A stretch of 64,000 nucleotides of DNA from positions 4,154,001 to 4,218,000 of the forward strand of contig NZ_CP094357.1 in NCBI RefSeq assembly GCF_014779555.2. Direction: 5' to 3'. Position numbers and translations under genes: made by a program. Source of the DNA: Lysobacter capsici (GTDB lineage Bacteria > Pseudomonadota > Gammaproteobacteria > Xanthomonadales > Xanthomonadaceae). Below the pieces are notes generated by a model. It was not told where the DNA came from. It was given only the letters and a program-made list of their open reading frames with translations, and did not search any database. Positions 51,586-60,708 of the stretch are shown here, piece by piece. Numbering within the stretch: position 1 is the stretch's first letter; every line of letters starts with the position of its first letter.

Positions 51586-53358
51586 ATGGCAACCGACCAT
51601 ATGAGCGCTTGCGTACACCCGACCGGCAAGGAAACGCCGAATCCCTCTGCATCGGACACCTCGCCGCGGACAGCCATGCTGGCCACCGACGCGGCGGACG
51701 TTCTCTACACGCCCGCGGCGACCGGCATTGCTTCCAACGTCGCCGCGTTTCTCGACAGCCTGTGGGCGCCCGGCAACGCTACCGGCTCGGCGCTGATCCG
51801 CTTTCTTCAGCAAGGCAGCGGCGCCCGCGCGCGCGGGCTGCAAGACAAGGTCCGCGAGCAGGTGAGCGTGAAGGATTACGGCGCGATCGGCGATGGCGGC
51901 TCGCATCCGCTGTCCTCGCGCTATCCCGATCTGGCCGCGGCCCAGGTCGATTATCCGTTCGCCACCTCGCTGAGCGACGAAATCGACTGGGCCGCGTTCC
52001 AGTCCGCGGTCAATCAGAACGCGGGCAAGGGCATCTTCGTTCCCGGCGGCGTCTATGTGATCAACCGCGCCGTCTCCATCACCCAGGGGTCGACCAGCGT
52101 GTTCGGTTCGAACCGGCTGGCTCCGATCGTGCGCACCACCTCGGCGACCGACGACATCTTCCGCATCGATACAGGCACCGCGCCAGTGAGCGGCGTGTCG
52201 ATCCGGCACCTGACCCTCGACGCCACCGTGGCCAAGACCGACGGCGCCGGCATCCGCGTGGCCGCGTCCACCGGCGGCACGCTGTATTGGGGCCTGTTCG
52301 AATACATCCACATGTCGAACAAGATGGCCTATGGCCTGGACGTGCAGTCGGCGTTCTATCTCGAACTCAACGAGATCGTCGTGGCCGGCGTCGCCGCCAA
52401 CAAGGCCGGCCTGCGATTCGCCGGACTGAACGCCACCTCGAAGATCGTCAATGTCTTCATGCGCAATATCAAGGTCGTTTCCGGCAGCCACGACGTGGTC
52501 ACCATCGGCCTGCTGATCAGCGATCACGCCGAGGGCTTCTACGCATCGAACGTGTCGCTGGAGTCGGCCGGCCTGGATTACAGCCTGTATGTCGCCAACC
52601 CGTCGACGCTGTTCGGCAACGCCGCCAAGAACCTGTTTTTCCATAACACCATCACCGACAACGCCAGCAAGAACGGCATCGTGATCGAAAACTGCCAGAC
52701 CGCGCGCTTCGTCGACGTGTGGGCCACCTCCCACGCCGGCACCGGCATCGACTTGATCGCCGGCACCGACATCGAATTGTCCAGCGTCAGCGTGATCGCC
52801 AACGGCCTGCACGGAATCCAGGTCGGCCCGGGCGTGAGCCAGCTGCGGGTCCTCGGCGGTTGCGTCGAAGCCAACAGCGCCAAAGTGCCCAACAGCGCCG
52901 CGGGCATCAATGTGCTCGCGGGCACCAGCTCGTTCACCCTGCGCGACATCGACTTCCTGCGCGCCGGCGGCGCGCCGCAGCATTACGCCGATATCCATGT
53001 CGCCGCCGGCGCGTCCAATCAGTACATCATCGAAAGCAACCGTTGCCTCGGCGGGGTGACCCATCGCATCTTCGACGGTGGCACCGGCGCGCAGAAGTTC
53101 ATCCGCGGCAATCTCGGCTTCAATCCGCGCGTGGGCAACATCGCCACCCCGGCCATGGCCGCAAGCGGGGTCGCGGTGACCAACGCCACCGGCATGGATG
53201 TCGCGGTGTACCTCAACGGCGGCAACGTCAGCGGCATCGCCGTGAGCGGGACGCTGACCGGACTGGCCGCTTCGCCGGCGACCGTGGTCGTCCCGGCCGG
53301 GGCTTTCGTCCAGGTGTTCTACAGCGCGGCGCCGAGCTGGAAGTGGATCGGCAACTAG
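51586..53358 (+). CDS. Pectate-lyase-superfamily beta-helix protein (tailspike-like)
   Basis: This 590-residue protein has an N-terminal region of about 80 residues followed by REQVSVKDYGAIGDGG, the entry motif of pectate_lyase_3 / phage tailspike right-handed beta helices. Repeated short Gly/Asn-rich strands (GSNRLAPIV, NITLE-type turns) fill the remainder, and the last 60 residues form a compact cap. No signal peptide is seen. No phage or capsule genes lie next to it. Substrate or partner unknown. Start has AAGGATC as ribosome binding site. Confidence 0.75.
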   Translation: MATDHMSACVHPTGKETPNPSASDTSPRTAMLATDAADVLYTPAATGIASNVAAFLDSLWAPGNATGSALIRFLQQGSGARARGLQDKVREQVSVKDYGAIGDGGSHPLSSRYPDLAAAQVDYPFATSLSDEIDWAAFQSAVNQNAGKGIFVPGGVYVINRAVSITQGSTSVFGSNRLAPIVRTTSATDDIFRIDTGTAPVSGVSIRHLTLDATVAKTDGAGIRVAASTGGTLYWGLFEYIHMSNKMAYGLDVQSAFYLELNEIVVAGVAANKAGLRFAGLNATSKIVNVFMRNIKVVSGSHDVVTIGLLISDHAEGFYASNVSLESAGLDYSLYVANPSTLFGNAAKNLFFHNTITDNASKNGIVIENCQTARFVDVWATSHAGTGIDLIAGTDIELSSVSVIANGLHGIQVGPGVSQLRVLGGCVEANSAKVPNSAAGINVLAGTSSFTLRDIDFLRAGGAPQHYADIHVAAGASNQYIIESNRCLGGVTHRIFDGGTGAQKFIRGNLGFNPRVGNIATPAMAASGVAVTNATGMDVAVYLNGGNVSGIAVSGTLTGLAASPATVVVPAGAFVQVFYSAAPSWKWIGN

Positions 53359-53388
53359 TCCGCACACGGTTGACCGCGGCGCAAAAAC

Positions 53389-53418
53389 GAACGGCCCGCT
53401 CGCGCGGGCCGTTCGGTC
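53389..53418 (+). terminator. Terminator between the beta-helix gene and slyD
   Basis: GAACGGCCCGC, loop TCGC, GCGGGCCGTTC. It serves the beta-helix protein and the convergent slyD; an A-run upstream gives a T-run on the minus strand. Confidence 0.85.
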
Positions 53419-53448
53419 TGGGCGTCGTCGGCGACCGCCGCGCCTGGA

Positions 53449-53928
53449 TCAGTGGGCGTGACCGCCGTCGCCGTGGACGTGGCCGTGCTCGATCTCTTCC
53501 TTGGCCGCTTCGCGCACTTCGACGATCTCGACCGCGAAATGCAGGTCCTTGCCGGCCATCGGGTGGTTGAGGTCGACGTCGACCACGCTCATGCCGATCT
53601 TCTGGATGGTCACCGCGCGCGGGCCGAAATTGGTCTGCAGCACCGCCTGCATGCCGACTTCCAGCTTGGTGTCCTTGAAATACTTCTTCGGCACGCGCTG
53701 GGTCAGGCCGTCCTGGCGCACGCCGTAGGCGTCGGCCGCGACCACGTCGACTTCGAACTTGTCGCCGGCCTCGTGGCCTTCCATCGCCTTTTCCAGGCCC
53801 GGAATGATGTTGTTGTGGCCGATCAGGATCGCCAGCGGATCGCGGCCTTCCGAACTCTCGAGCGGCTCGCTGCCCTGCTCGGAAACGGTGTAGTGGAATT
53901 GAACGACGCGATCTTTCTCGATTTTCAT
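53449..53928 (-). CDS. slyD: FKBP-type peptidyl-prolyl isomerase SlyD
   Basis: This 159-residue protein starts MKIEKDRVVQFHYTV. The FKBP domain has PLAILIGHNNIIPGLEKAM at about 32-50, the IF insert follows (chaperone domain with DAYGVRQDGLTQRVPKKYF), then LNHPMAGKDLHF. The C-terminal tail HGHVHGDGGHAH is His-rich and metal-binding, as in SlyD, though shorter than in E. coli. SlyD isomerises prolines and delivers nickel to hydrogenases in E. coli. Start was set at MKIEK rather than an upstream extension. Confidence 0.94.
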   Translation of the reverse strand: MKIEKDRVVQFHYTVSEQGSEPLESSEGRDPLAILIGHNNIIPGLEKAMEGHEAGDKFEVDVVAADAYGVRQDGLTQRVPKKYFKDTKLEVGMQAVLQTNFGPRAVTIQKIGMSVVDVDLNHPMAGKDLHFAVEIVEVREAAKEEIEHGHVHGDGGHAH

Positions 53929-54024
53929 GGCAAATCCGGCTGGGAAGACCGCCCCGTGGCGATCAGGAAAGGAACGGCGGTGCCGCAATGAGCGGGCCGC
54001 CACAAAAGGTCACATCTAATTGTC

Positions 54025-54642
54025 TTGTCGCCGCTGCCGTTAGCCGCCAAGCTATCGGCCGTGACGAAGGCCGCGCATTATCCCGGCAACACCGCTCCCG
54101 CGCCAGCACGCGGGCCATTGCCGTGGCCGGCGCTGGTCGCCGGGCTGAGCCTGTGCGTGCTGCTCGCGGCCTGCGGCGGCGGCAAGCAGATCGTCCGCCG
54201 CGGCCCGGCCCCGCAGCCGCCCGCGCGGGTCTGGCCGCACGTCGAGCCGGAAAACCCCGGCGCCTCCAACGCGGTGCTGATGCGGGCGATCAGCCTGGTC
54301 GGCACGCCGTACCGCTACGGCGGCAACACCCCCGACAGCGGCTTCGACTGCAGCGGCCTGGTCAACTACGTCTACCGCGACATGCTGGCGCTCAACCTGC
54401 CGCGCACCTCGCGCGACCTGGCCGGCTACCAGGGCCCGAAGATCGAGCCGACCCGGCTGGCCTCGGGCGACCTGGTGTTCTTCGGCAGCTCGGGCAACGT
54501 CAGCCATGTGGGCATCTATGTCGGCGAAGGCCGCTTCGTTCACGCCCCCAGCAGCGGCGGCACGGTCCGCCTGGACCGGCTCGACGGCCCGTACTGGCGC
54601 GACCACTACAGCGGCGCCAAACGGGTTCTCAGAAAGAACTGA
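54025..54642 (+). CDS. NlpC/P60-family lipoprotein hydrolase
   Basis: This lipoprotein is 205 residues from the TTG at 54025, or 193 from the GTG at 54061; which is used is unclear. Lipobox LLAACGG lies before the domain. The NlpC/P60 catalytic Cys is in SGFDCSGLVNYVYR, His in SHVGIYVG, and the third residue follows in GEGRFVHAPSSGG. These enzymes cleave peptidoglycan peptide bonds at D-Glu-diaminopimelate. A paralogue lies 150 bp downstream. Confidence 0.88.
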   Translation: MSPLPLAAKLSAVTKAAHYPGNTAPAPARGPLPWPALVAGLSLCVLLAACGGGKQIVRRGPAPQPPARVWPHVEPENPGASNAVLMRAISLVGTPYRYGGNTPDSGFDCSGLVNYVYRDMLALNLPRTSRDLAGYQGPKIEPTRLASGDLVFFGSSGNVSHVGIYVGEGRFVHAPSSGGTVRLDRLDGPYWRDHYSGAKRVLRKN

Positions 54643-54685
54643 GATCACTTCCTGAATGCGGGAAGGCTCTCATACTCGTCAGAAA

Positions 54686-54701
54686 TGTGAGCAAAATCAC
54701 A
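54686..54701 (+). promoter_or_regulatory. Predicted CRP/Clp-type operator upstream of the second NlpC/P60 gene
   Basis: TGTGA-GCAAAA-TCACA matches the Clp/CRP consensus TGTGA-N6-TCACA at all ten defined bases, and the symmetry extends to AATGTGA to TCACAT. It lies 92 bp before the GTG start of the second NlpC/P60 gene and 44 bp after the stop of the first. It is the best CRP-type site in the window; binding is predicted, not shown. Confidence 0.72.
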
Positions 54702-54792
54702 TACCTGTTAACGGGCCTCTAACGAAATTTGAACCAACCTCTCGCGCTTCACGGGCATGATCCCCTACCGGTGACGACTTCGTGATGACTAA

Positions 54793-55536
54793 GTGACGAC
54801 CCAAACCCATCGCCACAACCGCAAGGCTGCCCCCCCCCAAGCACCGCGCGCTACCGCCCAAGGCCTCTCGGCCCGGGCCACCCAACGACTTTTGCTGACC
54901 GCCTCGCTGGCGGTTTGCGCTCTGCCCGCCTTCGCCCAGCAGTCCTCTGCGCTGGCCGCGACCGCCGGCGCCCTCCCGTCCGCGACCTCGCTGCGCAACG
55001 ATTCGGCCGATGCGCCGCAGCCGTCGGCCAGCAACATGCTGCCCGAAGCGATGACCCTGTCCGACCGCGCCCTGCTGCTGGCGACGGACCTGAACCGCCT
55101 GCTGGGCCAGGGCCAGGACGTGGCCCTGAGCAAGACCGACATGCCGGTGGCCGAACAAGGCCGCATCAAGGGCATGCTGCAACGCGCGCTGGCCCTGCTG
55201 GGCACGCCGTACCGCTGGGGCGGCACCTCGCCGGACCAGGGCTTCGATTGCAGCGGCCTGGTCGGCTACGTGTTCCGCAACGCCCTGGGCATCGAACTGC
55301 CGCGCGTGTCGCGCGAGATGGCCAAGACCGGCGAAGTGATCGCCCGCGATTCGATGACCGAAGGCGACCTGGTGTTCTTCGGCCGCCGCGGCCGGGTCGA
55401 CCACGTCGGCATCTACCTCGGCGAAGGCCGCTTCGTGCATGCCCCGCGCACCGGCAAGGACGTGACCGTGTCGAGCCTGGACAGCGGTTACTGGAGCGGC
55501 AAGTTCATGGAAGCGCGCCGGGTCGACGGGATCTGA
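54793..55536 (+). CDS. Secreted NlpC/P60-family peptidoglycan hydrolase
   Basis: This 247-residue protein starts at GTG 54793. A basic leader precedes a signal peptide ending in LPAFA-Q near residue 48. A Ser/Ala-rich linker and helical segment (LSDRALLLATDLNRLLGQ) precede the NlpC/P60 domain, with Cys153 in GFDCSGLVGYV and His in DHVGIYLGEGRF. The catalytic core is very similar to the gene upstream. A CRP/Clp-type site lies in its promoter region and a strong terminator follows. Confidence 0.9.
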   Translation: MTTQTHRHNRKAAPPQAPRATAQGLSARATQRLLLTASLAVCALPAFAQQSSALAATAGALPSATSLRNDSADAPQPSASNMLPEAMTLSDRALLLATDLNRLLGQGQDVALSKTDMPVAEQGRIKGMLQRALALLGTPYRWGGTSPDQGFDCSGLVGYVFRNALGIELPRVSREMAKTGEVIARDSMTEGDLVFFGRRGRVDHVGIYLGEGRFVHAPRTGKDVTVSSLDSGYWSGKFMEARRVDGI

Positions 55537-55560
55537 GGTCGCGTTTCAAGATTCAAACGC

Positions 55561-55587
55561 AACAGGCCGCCTTCGGGCGGCCTGTTG
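55561..55587 (+). terminator. Terminator after the second NlpC/P60 gene
   Basis: AACAGGCCGCC, loop TTCG, GGCGGCCTGTT, a perfect 11-bp stem with a stable tetraloop. The T tract is weak. Confidence 0.82.
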
Positions 55588-55665
55588 CGTTGTGGGGGGG
55601 GCCGCGGTCTTGGCTTGCCGCGTTGGCGGTGCTGTTTTCGACAGGGCGGTGCGGACTTGTGCTTG

Positions 55666-56066
<401 letters not shown>

Positions 56067-56091
56067 TTACGAAGCCGACTATTTCTCGCCC

Positions 56092-56275
56092 GAGGCCGCG
56101 GCTGAAATCGGCGCCCACTTTGGAAAAGGGGGCGAGCGCCCGGTATGGCTCGATCCTGGGTATTGGTCGGTGCGCGGGGGATTCGCTTTCAGGCGGTCGG
56201 CGCTGTGTTCAAGCAAAGCAAAAGCGAATCCCCCCTGCCCCCCTTTTGCAAAGGGGGAAAAGCAAAAGCAAAGGC
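56092..56275 (+). repeat. 185-bp direct repeat, copy B
   Basis: Near-copy of 55666-55850, with the shared blocks ATCGGCGCCCACTTTGG, CCTGGGTATTGGTCGGTGCG and the same internal inverted pair. It lies about 426 bp from copy A, on the other side of the hexamer tract and 75 bp before the end of the thioesterase gene (minus strand). Confidence 0.88.
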
Positions 56276-56349
56276 GGACGTAGTTGGGGTGGCGTGCTAG
56301 CAGGAACGCGCGACGCGCGCTCGGAATGCAAAAACGGCAAAGCGCCGCC

Positions 56350-56859
56350 TTACTTCCCAGCATCGCCCTCATGCACATACCGCTCCACCGTCGCCTCGAT
56401 GCCCTTGCTCAGCTCCATCACCTTGAGCGCGTATTCGGCCAGGCGCTTGTCGTCCTCGGTTTCCGGCGTCCACGGCGGCACCGCGGTCGGTTTGCCTTCG
56501 ACCTGGTCCATCGCCACGAACACGATCACGCAGTGCGTGCACAGCCGCTCGTCTGGCTCGCCGTCGTCCAGGCCCGGGTCGCGCGCTTTCACGTCGACCG
56601 CGAAATGCATGCTGCTGTTGCCGGTCAGGATCAGCTTGGTGTGGACGGTGACCAGATCGCTGATCCGGATCGGCGCGACGAAGCGGATGCCGCCGACCGC
56701 GACGGTCACGCTGTACTTGCCGCTCCAGCCGACCGCGGCGGCGTAGCCGGCCTGGTCGATCCATTTCATCACCATGCCGCCGTGGACCTTGCCTCCATAG
56801 TTCACGTCGGTGGGCTGGGCGAGAAAGCGCAGGTTCAATTCGCGTTGCTGGCCTTTCAT
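56350..56859 (-). CDS. Acyl-CoA thioesterase (YciA-like hotdog)
   Basis: This 169-residue protein has the hotdog-fold motif VNYGGKVHGGMVMKWIDQAGYA, then VGGIRFVAPIRISDLV and VFVAMDQVEGKPTAVPPWTP, matching the YciA/BACH thioesterase family that hydrolyses a range of acyl-CoAs. The catalytic Asp is in the MKWIDQAG helix region. It overlaps the upstream FMN reductase gene by 4 bp (ATGA). Confidence 0.88.
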   Translation of the reverse strand: MKGQQRELNLRFLAQPTDVNYGGKVHGGMVMKWIDQAGYAAAVGWSGKYSVTVAVGGIRFVAPIRISDLVTVHTKLILTGNSSMHFAVDVKARDPGLDDGEPDERLCTHCVIVFVAMDQVEGKPTAVPPWTPETEDDKRLAEYALKVMELSKGIEATVERYVHEGDAGK

Positions 56860-57467
56860 GCGCTGGCTCCCGTCGCCGTGTAGACCTTCAGATGCCGCAC
56901 CACCGCCGCGCCGACCCGATGCACGGCTTCGCGCGCGCGTTCGTCGTCCAGCTGACCGTAGTCGTGCAGCTTGTCGGCGGCCTGACCGACCGCGACCTGC
57001 TGCGGCACCACGATCAGACCCAGCTTGGCCAGCGCGTCGCGCAACACCAGCAGCGAACGCAACCCGCCCAGCGGCCCGGGCGAGGCCGAGACGATGCCGG
57101 CGACCTTGTCGGCGAACAGCGTGGTGCCGGACTGGCCGCCGGGCATCGGCCGCGAGATCCAGTCGAGGGTGTTCTTGACCAGCGCCGGCATCGATCCGTT
57201 GTATTCGGGCGTGCTGATCAACAGGCCGTCGTGTTCGCCGAGCAGCGCCTGCAGGCGCAGCGCGTTCTCGGGCAGGCCTTCGGCCTCGATGTCGCCGTCG
57301 TAGATCGGCAGCGGGTAATCGCGCAGCTCGATCAAGGTCACCTGCGCGCCGGCGGCGCGCGCGCCCTCGGCCAGCACCGGGATCAGGCGGCGGTTGTAGG
57401 AGCCCGCGCGCAGGCTGCCGGCGAAGGCGAGCAGACGCGGGGACGGGTCGAGCGGGCTGGCGGACAT
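56856..57467 (-). CDS. NAD(P)H-dependent FMN reductase
   Basis: This 203-residue flavodoxin-like protein has the FMN phosphate loop FAGSLRAGSYNRRL near residues 14-27, then LLISTPEYNGSMPALVKNTLDWISR, the isoalloxazine-binding signature of the chromate/azo-type NADPH-dependent FMN reductase family, and GIVSASPGPLGGLRSL. The substrate (quinones, azo dyes, chromate or free FMN) cannot be told. Start MSASPLDPS was chosen. The stop overlaps the thioesterase start. Confidence 0.88.
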   Translation of the reverse strand: MSASPLDPSPRLLAFAGSLRAGSYNRRLIPVLAEGARAAGAQVTLIELRDYPLPIYDGDIEAEGLPENALRLQALLGEHDGLLISTPEYNGSMPALVKNTLDWISRPMPGGQSGTTLFADKVAGIVSASPGPLGGLRSLLVLRDALAKLGLIVVPQQVAVGQAADKLHDYGQLDDERAREAVHRVGAAVVRHLKVYTATGASA

Positions 57468-57621
57468 GCGGTGCTCCGTGGCGAATCGCCCGATTATGCG
57501 CGAGCCGCCGCCGAGCCGGGTGAGCGCATGGCTCAAAGTAAACGCCCCGGCCGGGGCCGGGGCGTCGTCGTTTCCAGGCGATGCGGCGGCCTGCGCGGCC
57601 GCGCGCACGCTCAAGCCGCGC

Positions 57622-59046
57622 TCACTTCTCCAGCTTGAACTCGCCGTACTCCTTGAGCTGGCTCTGCACGGCCTTGTAGTCGCCGACCACGATGATCGAC
57701 TGATCCTTGGTCGCGTAGTACTTCTTCGCCGCTGCCTGGACCTGATCGGCGCTGACCGCGCGCACCTTCGGCACGTACTCGCCGAGGAACTGCGGCGGCA
57801 GGCCGTACAGCCAGTTGCTCGCCAGCGACGCGGCCACCGATGCCTGCATCTGGTTGCCGATCAGATAGCCGCCGGCCACATAGCGCTTGGTGTCTTCCAG
57901 TTCCTGCGCCGGCACCGGGTAATCGTTGAGCTTGCCGAATTCGTAGATGAATTCGCCGATCGCAGCGCCGGTGACTTCGTTGCGCACGTCGGCCGAGGCC
58001 TGGACGATGCCGCCGGCGCGCAAGGCGTTGAGTCCGCCGCGCGCGCCGTAGGTGTAGCCCTTGTCCTCGCGCAGGTTCTGCATCAGGCGGCTGCTGAAAC
58101 CGCCGCCCAGGACGATGCCGGCCAACTGCGCCGGAATGTAGTCGGCGTCGGTGGCGGCGATCGCCGGACGGCCCAGCCGCACCGCCGACTGCACGCTGCC
58201 GTCGCGCTGCACGAACAGGCGTTGCGGCTTGGCTTCGCGCCGCGCCGGCGCGGTGTCGGCGATCGGCTCGCCGCTGCCCTTCCAGCCACCGAAGGCGGCT
58301 TCGGCGTACTTGAAGCCCTCCTCGGCGCTGATCCGCCCAGTGACGATCAACAACGCGCGTTCGGGACGGAAACGGCGCGCGTGTTCGGCGCGGACCTTGT
58401 CGGCGCTGACCGCGTTGATCGCGGCCTCGGTCGGCTGGGTGTGGCCGTAGGGATGATCGCCATAGGTCGCCGCGAGCAAGGCGCGGGTGGCCTTGAAGCC
58501 CGGCTGCGCCTGCGAAACCTTCAATTCCTGCAAGGCATTGGCCTGGGCGAGCTTGACCTCGGCGTCGGGGAAATTCGCCTGCTGGGCGACTTCGGCCAGC
58601 AGCCGCAGCATCGCTTCGGACTGGGTCGGCAGCGCATAGCCGCTGAGGATCACGCCGTCGTTGAGCGCATTGGCGGCGAGCGTGCCGCCGTAGCCCTGCG
58701 CGGCCTCGGCGATCGCCTTGGCGTCGCGCTTGGGCGTGCCCTGGGTCAGCAACTGCGCATACAGCGACGCGAAGCCCGAAGCGTCGGCCGCATCGGCGGC
58801 GAAGCCGGCATTGCGCACCGCCAGCACGTAGTCGACGCGCGGCAGGCCCTTGCGCGGCACGACCCAGACTTCCAGGCCGTTGGCGAGCGTCTTCTGCGCG
58901 ATCTGCGGCACCGGCAGGGCCTTGTCGGCGGCCAGCGGTGGCAGCTGCGAAGGCAGTTTGGCGGTCGGGCCGGCGAGCGCGACGCCGCCGGTCGCGACCA
59001 GAGCCAGCGAGGTCGCCAGGGCGAGCAGATTCTTGTGCATGTTCAT
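57622..59046 (-). CDS. M16-family protein, inactive-type partner
   Basis: This 474-residue protein has a signal peptide (MNMHKNLLALATSLALVATG) and both M16 domains. In the N-terminal domain the HxxEH metal motif is absent: the equivalent segment ASGFASLYAQLLTQG has no His or Glu at those positions. The C-terminal R-Y region is kept in SSRLMQNLREDKGYTYGARGG. This fits the non-catalytic partner subunit of a two-gene M16 pair; the active partner is immediately upstream. It would form a periplasmic heterodimer. Confidence 0.87.
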   Translation of the reverse strand: MNMHKNLLALATSLALVATGGVALAGPTAKLPSQLPPLAADKALPVPQIAQKTLANGLEVWVVPRKGLPRVDYVLAVRNAGFAADAADASGFASLYAQLLTQGTPKRDAKAIAEAAQGYGGTLAANALNDGVILSGYALPTQSEAMLRLLAEVAQQANFPDAEVKLAQANALQELKVSQAQPGFKATRALLAATYGDHPYGHTQPTEAAINAVSADKVRAEHARRFRPERALLIVTGRISAEEGFKYAEAAFGGWKGSGEPIADTAPARREAKPQRLFVQRDGSVQSAVRLGRPAIAATDADYIPAQLAGIVLGGGFSSRLMQNLREDKGYTYGARGGLNALRAGGIVQASADVRNEVTGAAIGEFIYEFGKLNDYPVPAQELEDTKRYVAGGYLIGNQMQASVAASLASNWLYGLPPQFLGEYVPKVRAVSADQVQAAAKKYYATKDQSIIVVGDYKAVQSQLKEYGEFKLEK

Positions 59047-59059
59047 GTCGTCTCCTCGC

Positions 59060-60460
59060 TCAGTTCTGGCCGGACGGCGCGGCGGCGGCGGGCGCGGCCA
59101 TGGCGGTCGGCCGGCGGTCGATCACGGTGCGGTTGGCGCGGGTCAGGTAGGTCTTGGCCGCGCGCTGCAGATCGGCCGAGGTCACCGCTTCGATCCAGCC
59201 GGGAATCTTGTTGACCACGTTGGCGTCGCCCCACAGGGTCTGCATGCGCGCGACGGTGTCGGCGCGGTCGATGTAGCTTTCCAGGCCGTTGTACCAATCG
59301 GCCAGCATCTTGGTCTTGACCCGCTTGAGCGTGGCCGCGTCGACCCCGCCCTGGGCAATCTTCGCCACTTCCTCGTCGATCGCCGCGAGCACCGCGTCGG
59401 CGCTGCTGTCGGGTTTGTACAGCGCGAACAAGGTGTACAGGGTCGGGCCGTTGTAGGTCCACGGATCAGTCAAGCCGTACAGCGCCTCGACGCTGAGCGC
59501 GACCTGCTTGCGCTTGACCAGGCTCTGGTACAGACGCGAGGCCTCGTCGCCGGCCAGCACGCTGCCGAGCACCGCCATCGGCGCGTGATCGCGGCTGCCG
59601 CGCGCGGGCATCTTCCAGGCCGCGGCGATCGCCGGCACCTGCGCCAGCGCGTCGGTCTGGTTGACGCGTTTTTCCTGGGTGTTGAGGCCTTCGCTGTAAT
59701 CCGGCGGCGGCGGGGTCGAACGCCCGGGGATCGCGCCGAAGTACTTGTCGGCCAGCTCGAACGCCTCGGCCGGGGTGATGTCGCCGGCGATGCCGAGCAC
59801 GGCGTTGTTGGGGCCGTAGTAGTCGCGATGGAACGACTGCACGTCGGCCAGGCTGGCGTTTTCCAGATCCTGGAAGCTGCCGTAGCCGTCGTGGTTGTTC
59901 TCCCACTTCTGGAACGCGTGCTGGCCGATGTCGATCCACATGAAGCCGCCGTAGGGCTGGTTCTTCACGTTGACGCGGATTTCCTCCTTGACCACGTCCT
60001 GCTGGTTCTTCAGCGTGGTCGGGTTGAAGTCCAGGGTCTTCATGCGGTCGGCTTCCAACCACAGGATGCGGCCGAGCGCCGACACCGGCGCGACTTCGAT
60101 GTAGTTGGTGAAGTCGGCGCGGGTCGAGCCGTTGTTGCGGCCGCCGCCGCCGCTGATGACCTGGTCGAACACGCCCTTGGGCGCGGTCGGCGTGCCCTGG
60201 AACATCAGGTGTTCGAACAAATGGGCGAAGCCGGTGCGGTTCTTGGGTTCCAGCCGCATGCCGACGTGATAGACCACGCTGACGCCGACGGTCGGCGAGC
60301 TGTGGTCCTCGGAGACGACCACGGTCAATCCGTTGTCGAGTTTCTTGACCGCCACCGGCACCTGCCAGCGATCGCTCTCGGCCGCGGACGCAGGAGCGAA
60401 CGCGGCGGTCGTGATCGTGGTCAGTCCGGCCAGCAGTACGCTCAGATGACGCGTGCGCAT
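59060..60460 (-). CDS. M16-family zinc metalloprotease, catalytic subunit
   Basis: This 466-residue protein has a signal peptide (HLSVLLAGLTTITTAAF) and an intact HxxEH motif, HLFEHLMFQGT, with the distal Glu in QQDVVKEEIRVNVKNQP. Pitrilysin-family enzymes degrade short peptides. It starts MRTRHLSVLL, chosen over an upstream extension, and its stop is 13 bp before the inactive partner. The two probably form one complex in the periplasm. Confidence 0.9.
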   Translation of the reverse strand: MRTRHLSVLLAGLTTITTAAFAPASAAESDRWQVPVAVKKLDNGLTVVVSEDHSSPTVGVSVVYHVGMRLEPKNRTGFAHLFEHLMFQGTPTAPKGVFDQVISGGGGRNNGSTRADFTNYIEVAPVSALGRILWLEADRMKTLDFNPTTLKNQQDVVKEEIRVNVKNQPYGGFMWIDIGQHAFQKWENNHDGYGSFQDLENASLADVQSFHRDYYGPNNAVLGIAGDITPAEAFELADKYFGAIPGRSTPPPPDYSEGLNTQEKRVNQTDALAQVPAIAAAWKMPARGSRDHAPMAVLGSVLAGDEASRLYQSLVKRKQVALSVEALYGLTDPWTYNGPTLYTLFALYKPDSSADAVLAAIDEEVAKIAQGGVDAATLKRVKTKMLADWYNGLESYIDRADTVARMQTLWGDANVVNKIPGWIEAVTSADLQRAAKTYLTRANRTVIDRRPTAMAAPAAAAPSGQN

Positions 60461-60708
60461 GGATGGCTCCCTGTTCCTGTCGAGATGGTCTGTCGAGATG
60501 AGTCGGATGATGATGCTTGTGCGGGTCTGGCGAATGGCGTCGCGCTGCCTCGACACGCCCCGGGCCCGCGCACCTTAACCTGCCCGGGCGGGCCGCGCAT
60601 GCGGGTCGAAAGTCACGTAGGGGGATGGCGCGCACGGCCCGGCGCTGGCCGTCGCCGCGCGAATCGCCGACACTGTGCGCCCCGTGTCCTTGCCCCACCG
60701 ACCCGCCG

